The translations under genes were made by a program, and so were the position numbers. Source: Mermis nigrescens (Eukaryota; Nematoda; Enoplea; Mermithida; Mermithidae). From it: a stretch of DNA of 64,000 nt. Shown here in pieces: positions 58,390-64,000 of the stretch. The notes beneath the pieces were generated by a model. It was not told where the DNA came from. It did no database searches and saw only the letters and a list, made by a program, of their open reading frames with translations. Position 1 is the first letter of the stretch. Every line of letters starts with the position of its first letter. Location: contig JAVLUZ010000142.1 of NCBI GenBank assembly GCA_036768485.1, positions 12,193,895-12,257,894 of the forward strand, written 5' to 3'.

Positions 58390-58654
58390 CATACGTGGGC
58401 AGCAAGAAAATTCTGGGAGGTGGGGTGCAAGATTTTTTGAAGGTCGAAAAATAGCCTTAAAAATGGTGGTATGGCGATAAAAACACCATTTTTCGACGTT
58501 TCTCATCAAGCACTATCCATTGGCATCAAAAACTTGCGGAAAAAACGAAAAAAATTTTCAAAAATTGAATTCTGGGGTGGTATTTTGATTTCTGGGGGGG
58601 GTATTTCGGTTTCTGAGGTGCATACCCCCCCTAAACCCCCCACGCCCAGGTGTG
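58390..58654 (+). mobile_element. hAT MITE, GTGGGCAGC family
   Basis: CATACGTGGGCAGC to CACGCCCAGGTGTG with a perfect 8-bp duplication GCGGCGAC (58382-58389 and 58655-58662), only about 20 bases inside the left end of its host element. Confidence 0.94.
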
Positions 58655-58790
58655 GCGGCGACCTCCCATTGGCCAAAAATATTTGGTAAGATAAAGAATT
58701 GATATGCAATTTGCAATGATTTTTGGCCCTCAGTGACCATAATTTCTCAAATTTATCCGCCGCAAAGCGCCGGATGATACCTATTAATGA

Positions 58791-60286
58791 CATAGGCGTA
58801 GCCAGGGGGGCCTGGGGGGCACATGCCCCCTCCGAAATTTTTCAGAAATATTGTTGATTTTTATGTTGCAATAATGTGTGTGTAGAAAACTGACTTCAGA
58901 CAGGCAAAAACGTCAAAATTTTCCGGCGCTTCGCGCCGAGTCATTATCATTTATTGTTATATAGATCCAATGAATTTAAAAGCTTGAATCAGCTAAAATA
59001 ATCCAGCATTTCACGTCTCTTTAGTAATTTACTGCACTATTTGTTCGTTGAATGGAACTGCGCATGCTTGTTGAGCATACATAATACTAAAAGTGCGAAA
59101 ATGATTGTGTACTAGTTTGTCTATTCTCTGCTTTGTTTGTCTTTTGTGTACCAGTTTGTCAATACTTTGCTTTGTTTGTCTTTCTTTACAAGGACACACA
59201 ATCCTATTTTAAAAAGGGAAGGAATGGCCAAATTTTCTTATGCTTTTGCACATTTCTTGTTCTCTGAACTGCATTTTGTTAATAAGAAGGCCACAAATGG
59301 GCCTGAAAACGGTAATAACAAAATTTTCATTGATTTATTTTTCTATATCATTTGGCAGCGACCCCCGTTGCTGCGCTATGTAATTAGCAGAGATTGAAAA
59401 ACGCCTTTCCGCTCAGAAGTTTTGTGCAATGTAGGAGTTCATCAATTTTAAGTATTTTCAGGCTTGATTCAGAACCGATGTTTGGCCGATTTTGCGAAAA
59501 TTTTAACGTTACTATTTAACATGGCTTTTTTACAAAATGTTCCGGGACCCTGCCCCGAACCCCGCTGGGAACGCTTGAGCGCGCCACGCCAGACTCCCCG
59601 CAGCCGTAAAATCTCGTTGTGCTTGTGCAACAAGATTTAAGGGAGAAGAAGCTAGGTAAAAGGGTTAAAAATTTCTAAAAATTTCTGGCGTTTCGCGCCG
59701 GTTAATTTGTCTGTTTTGTATGATTTAAGCGGTATAAATTGAGTTTAAAGTGCGAAATCTTCAAAAAATTTTCGGCGCATAGCGCCTCCAATTACTGTTT
59801 ATCCTTTTTTGAAACTCCAGCATTGAATTTAAAAGCCAGAATCACTCAAAACATCTTCAGACAAACTTAGTAATTCGCAGTTTTCTTGCTAGAAGCTTGA
59901 ACTGTCAAAATTGTTTTGTACAAATTTGACAATTTTTTGCTCTGTCAGACTATTAGTATTCACAGAGCTACAAAATGTTAAGGGCGGTAAAAAATGACCA
60001 AATTTCTCTGCACTTTGCGCCACTTATTATTTCCGAACTGTTTGTCAATAGAAAGGCCGTTAATTCTCTATGAAAACGGTAAATTCCAAAAATTTTCGGC
60101 ACTTCGTGCCACTTTACATTTTTTGTACTTCTGATCGTTAAAAACCCATAAATTAGCTAGACTACACTACTAAAAATCGAAAAACTCAGTTTTTCTGTAC
60201 ATACATCACTGGCATTCAATGCAAAAGTAGTCTTTAAAATTTTTTGTTTATGCTCCCCCTAAACCAAAATCCTGGCTACGCCTCTG
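58791..60286 (+). mobile_element. hAT-derived element, GGCGTAGCCAGG family, full length
   Basis: CATAGGCGTAGCCAGGGG and CCTGGCTACGCCTCTG as inverted ends with a perfect 8-bp duplication ATTAATGA (58783-58790 and 60287-60294). It has hairpin words near 58924, 59690, 59778 and 60100. The order of landmarks is shared with 40503-41792 (inverted) and 28511-29360 (truncated). The GGCGTAGCCAGG end is a common hAT terminus in animals. The 86-codon frame at 59137 is not transposase-like. Confidence 0.93.
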
Positions 60287-61164
60287 ATTAATGACATTTA
60301 TTTACTTTCTTGGCGATCTGGAAGCACGTTTCTTTTGTATCGGAAAAACTTATTCCCGATGTACAAATACTTTTCGGGACCGTCTTTGTACACGTACAAA
60401 GATTTTTGGGAAGTCAAAACCAGCAAAAAAGGTCTAAACTTCGCTGAAATTTTCGGCGCTTCGCGCCGAAATGAGTAATTGTGTGTCCTATATATCTTTA
60501 TAATAGCAGAAATCGCATTCGAAAAAAAATGTCAAATTTTTCGGCGCTTCGCGCCGTCTGAAGACGATTCTCAATGATTTTCGCCCTCGTTAACCCTGGA
60601 ACTAGTTATAATACGCTAGTAAAGGTCGAACAACTCTATCACATTAAAGCCGCTACCGTACTATATCATAGCACCCAAAAATTTGTGTGTACAAAATGTA
60701 CACCGACTTTTAGGGACCATCTTTGTACATGTACAAACGGACCTTGTACAAAAAACACTGCCTGCACGCCATTTTCTGTTCATGTAGGTTTCAAATCAAT
60801 TTTAACTTGCAGAAACAGCTATTTTTGCATAGTTTTCTTCTAATTTCAATTAAAAATTTCGATGTTTCGCATCAAATGCTATAAATACAGGAAATCAAGC
60901 AGTAAATCATGCTTCTAGACGTCTATCCATCTTAATTTCACAAATTTTCCGGCGCTTCGTGCCAGATTTTTGTTAAAAGTCAAAGAAATTTAATTATTTT
61001 TTCGCACGAAATTGTCGAAAATTTCAAAATTTTTAGAAAAAAATATTGCATCAAAAGTGATTTTATGTAAAAGTATACGATGTAAAATACAGAAAAAACG
61101 CTATTTCACGCGCTGAGAGCAAATTTTCGGACCTATTTTTGACTGTTTTTGGAAAAATTGGAAT

Positions 61165-61275
61165 CAGGCACGTAGCTGGCCGTCCTATTTCGGGGTGCCA
61201 ACATCCAATTTTGGGGGGACTAAGCCCAAAAGATCCAAAAATAGCACAGAATAATGTTTAAAAAGTCGATCTGAA
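61165..61275 (+). repeat. Left-end fragment of GGCACGTAGCTG family
   Basis: CAGGCACGTAGCTGGCC, then TTTTGGGGGGACTAAGCCC. No right end can be found before 61539. Confidence 0.7.
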
Positions 61276-61626
61276 AAGTCAAAATTTTCGATGAATTCTT
61301 ATATTTTTTACTTACAAGATTGACGAAACTAGTCAGAATGGGACAAAAAGTGGTTAAAAATGCAGTTTTTCACAATAAAACACGCTATATAGGATGTTTT
61401 AGCCATTTTTCATATTTGGCCTGCAAAAAAGGCTAGACTCTAAATTTAGTGGTCCTAAATTTTGGGATTCTCACCCCTGAACTTTTCGACCTTGGGAAAC
61501 TATGCGCCCTCCCTTGGGAAAATCCTAGATCCGCTACTGCGCGTTAGCATATTACAAGCGCGTCTATGGACACGTTCTTTTGGGGTCGTGCTGCACACAC
61601 CAACAGGCATCAGACACAGTCGCAAC

Positions 61627-61896
61627 CATACGTGGGCAGCAAGAAATTTCTGGGGGGGGGGTGCAAGATTTTTTGAAGGTCAAAAATGGCCTTAAAAATG
61701 GTGGTATGGTGATTAAAACACCATTTTTCGACGTTTCTCATCAAGCACTATCCATTGGCATCAAAAAATTGCAAAAAAAGCGAAAAAAATTTTCAAAAAT
61801 TGAATTCTGGGGGGGGGGTATTTTGATTTCTGGGGGGGGGTATTTTGGTTTCTGGGGGGTGCATACCCCCTTCAAACCCCCCCACGCCCAGGTGTG
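61627..61896 (+). mobile_element. hAT MITE, GTGGGCAGC family
   Basis: CATACGTGGGCAGC to CACGCCCAGGTGTG with a perfect 8-bp duplication GTCGCAAC (61619-61626 and 61897-61904). One of the least diverged copies and a useful family reference. Confidence 0.95.
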
Positions 61897-62222
61897 GTCG
61901 CAACTTAGTGCACTACGGTTTGTTTGCTTATTCCTTTGTTGCACCATTCCTGAACTGAACCTATCCTGGAACAAAGAAACTAACAAATAAATGTGCAAGC
62001 ATACGGACATGAGGAAAAAATTGATAGGATATGGTGGTTTGGTAGGTACAACACAATGTTATGTTAACGGACCGGACCCGGACCCGGACCCGCCGGGTCC
62101 GACTTTTTTGGACCCGGACCCGTGGTTGATAGAAATTTTGGACCCGGACCCGACTTTCCTAAAATGTTGGACCCGGACCCGAATTTTCGAAAAAGTGGAC
62201 CCGGGACAACCCTACTGTTCAG

Positions 62223-64000
62223 TATGGTACCAAGCTGATTTAAAATTTCGAGGAAAAGTTAAAATCAATGTTGGGAGGTAAGGAACCAAACGTGTAACGG
62301 GGGGGGGGGGGCGGGTAGGATTGGGGATCCCACGCCCAATGGTTGGAAAACATTCATTTTTATTATTTAACAAAAAAATTTATTAAAAAATTTAAAAATA
62401 AAAAAAAATCAAAAAAAAAACTTAAAAAAATTTGCAAACCCATCCCCACAACTTGAAAATTTATGACCCCCGCATCCGATTTTTGGGAAAAAATTTCAGC
62501 CGTTTTTATGTGTTTTCTGGCCGTTTTTGACCAGAACTTTAGGGTCATTTAACCCCCCTTTTCAAAAAATTGCCGGAGACCCCTCAACCGAAATTTTGCG
62601 CCCTTGGAACTACTTAAGTTTAGCAAAACAAGTGTGCGAGCCTACGATCAGTCTGATCTAAAGTTGCAAATGAAGGCTTCTGCGGGACTCGGATTCCACT
62701 TAAGCCGAGCAGACCCCTGAAAGGAGGCCATAACCTAATTTTTTGCATTTTAGTTTTTTTGCAATTTTTCCGTGTCAAGGGATAAATCGTTCGAGGAAAA
62801 ATGAAAAAAAGATTTTTTGTCTAAACCGCCAATATCTTGACCCCTATTTAGCTTTTAAAATTTTCTCTCACCTCAGATCTTCTGTCCTGCCCAACTATGC
62901 CATACTTAAAATCAAGTCGAACAGCCGAGCGTATGCAAATTTCAGATAAAAATCCTAAAGCTAATCAATTTTGCAAATGAAAAAATTAGGCTCGTTTCAA
63001 ATATTTTGGCAGAATTAGAAATCTGATACAAAAGGTTAAAAAATGGTAGAAACGGGTGAAAATAAAGGAGTTAAAAAGTGTTCAAAAAAAGTAAAAAATT
63101 ATTTACAAAATCAATAAAAATTTGAAAAATATAAAATATTCAAATTTAGTAAACATTTGCGAAAAAATTTATTTTTTTATAAATATTCAGAAAATCAATG
63201 GTAAAATATAATAGAAAATGCGCGAGTATTTACCGTTTAATGTCTGGAGAATAAATGGGCGCGAAAAATTAGTACCATCCAGTCGACAAATGCGTATCAA
63301 TCGAACGAGATTCGTGATGAGCGGAATCTATTGGCCGAGATATCATGGCCGGAGGGCTGGCAATGGGGGACAAAAATGGCGACGGACCGGGCCTTAGTGG
63401 GGGCTGAGGCAAAAACTGAGCTGTACGAAAAGGAGGGCTAGACTCGAGAACGGGTAGAGAGAACAAATGGGTGAGGGGAGACGCGGTTTCGAAGGGCGTT
63501 AGGGGTCGTACCCCCAGAAGTTGGAGCCCCAGATTACTGAAGACCCCTAGGATTCTATATTTGGTAACATTTTTAGCAATTTTATTCAACCCGACTCACA
63601 GAATTTTCTCAGCTGCCCACGTTTGGTAGAGAGAGAAGGCAGGCGGTTTAGAAAAAACAAGATATAAAATTGAAAAAATTCATTGATAAAAAAATTAAAA
63701 TTAGGAGAAAAACGTAATTTTAAAAATCCAAATCTGCTCAAGGACCCCAAGAATTAAAATTTTAAAAATTCCGTTACATTGTCCTCATTCGCCTCTGAAA
63801 ATTTTTGACTTACAATAGGACCCCTGAATTTCGGCCTAGCCCATGTTTCATAGACGCCTTTTCATAGGCCAAAGGCAGTTGGCTATTTTAACCGATTTTA
63901 GGCAAATATTCGTCGTAAACAATGTAAATATAAGAGTATAATACATAATCGTAATAATATGTTTACAAAAATCTAAACTTTATTACACTTCGTTCAGTCT
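62223..64000. other. No gene recognised
   Basis: A poly-G tract of about 13 bases at 62300, A/T-rich low-complexity sequence at 62350-62440 and 63040-63200, and a C/G-balanced patch at 63340-63600 with CGTACCCCCAGAAGTTGG and AGCTGCCCACGTTTGG, which may be a decayed minus-oriented MITE end. A 106-codon minus frame at 63269-63589 is proline/serine-rich and unrecognised. Confidence 0.4.

Larger units (their letters stand above)
58369..61539 (+). mobile_element. hAT-derived element, CAGAGGCGG/GATCCGCTACTG ends
   Basis: A perfect 8-bp duplication CGCGTTAG (58361-58368 and 61540-61547). Interior repeat of GAGATAAAG-type sequence, hairpin words near 60455, 60543 and 60951, and the phrase TTTTTGGCCCTCAGTGACCA common to the fragments at 22435, 25790 and 39069. 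It was later entered by a MITE and another hAT-derived element, and contains a fragment of the GGCACGTAGCTG family at 61165. Confidence 0.9.
57887..62214. mobile_element. hAT element with GGACCC subterminal repeats
   Basis: TAGGGTTGTGCCGGG and CCCGGGACAACCCTA as ends with a perfect 8-bp duplication CTGTTCAG (57879-57886 and 62215-62222). Subterminal repeats are GGACCCGGACCC runs at 57960-58085 and 62070-62205. The net element is short; most of the 4.3 kb is later insertions (58369-61539 and 61627-61896). No transposase frame. Confidence 0.93.

Noticed and set aside
63269..63589. 106-codon Pro/Ser-rich minus-strand frame
   Set aside because: Biased composition and a possible MITE remnant at one edge; nothing indicates a protein.
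1..64000. tRNA, rRNA, riboswitch, operon or bacterial promoter signals
   Set aside because: I looked for tRNA-like box sequences and conserved rRNA stretches and saw none I could support; the DNA is not prokaryotic in character.

Overview
The window looks like gene-poor intergenic DNA from a large, repeat-rich, AT-rich animal genome, probably an invertebrate. The evidence is decayed CR1/Jockey-like LINE reverse transcriptase, a Tc1-like remnant, many hAT-type elements with 8-bp target-site duplications (TSDs), long ATT microsatellites, and isolated exon-like islands of Myb/SANT-like and zinc-finger coding sequence. I cannot name the species. I found no intact protein-coding gene, tRNA, rRNA or CRISPR array, and no operon structure. 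Most open frames are short and lie inside repeats.

Layout. 1-8.2 kb: a nested pair of hAT MITEs, a GC-rich terminal-inverted-repeat (TIR) element with a second element inside it, the C-terminal end of a LINE on the minus strand, one copy of a duplicated block of about 1.7 kb, and a LINE whose reverse transcriptase domain is split by a MITE. 8.6-13.5 kb: ATT microsatellites, a GC-rich fold-back element with a perfect TSD, and another MITE. 14.4-18.6 kb: a 4.1-kb fold-back element whose arms carry 59-bp satellite arrays and whose loop carries 21-bp and 136-bp arrays. 18.6-25 kb: mostly unassignable decayed repeat DNA with one Myb-like exon. 25-33.4 kb: nested MITEs, a local duplication, the second copy of the 1.7-kb block, several hAT-derived elements, one candidate exon and a 60-bp array. 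33.4-43 kb: one ancient palindrome, with a broken zinc-finger frame in both arms, opened by up to five levels of nested insertion. 43-50.5 kb: a Tc1-like remnant, a satellite split by a fold-back element, and several MITEs. 50.5-57.6 kb: repeat fragments, a short GC-rich island and a degenerate array punctuated by TTTACACT. 57.9-62.2 kb: a four-element hAT nest. 62.2-64 kb: nothing recognisable.

The unifying theme is hAT-like elements, most of them non-autonomous. Twenty perfect 8-bp TSDs can be read directly, which gives a relative insertion chronology. Several apparently unrelated families share one design: short conserved ends followed by long subterminal stretches built from one short, often self-complementary word (GGTACC, GGACCC, CTTGGAA, GATCCAGAT, GGCGCTGGCC or GCTCGCC). 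No transposase for any of them is visible here, so an autonomous partner elsewhere in the genome is inferred.
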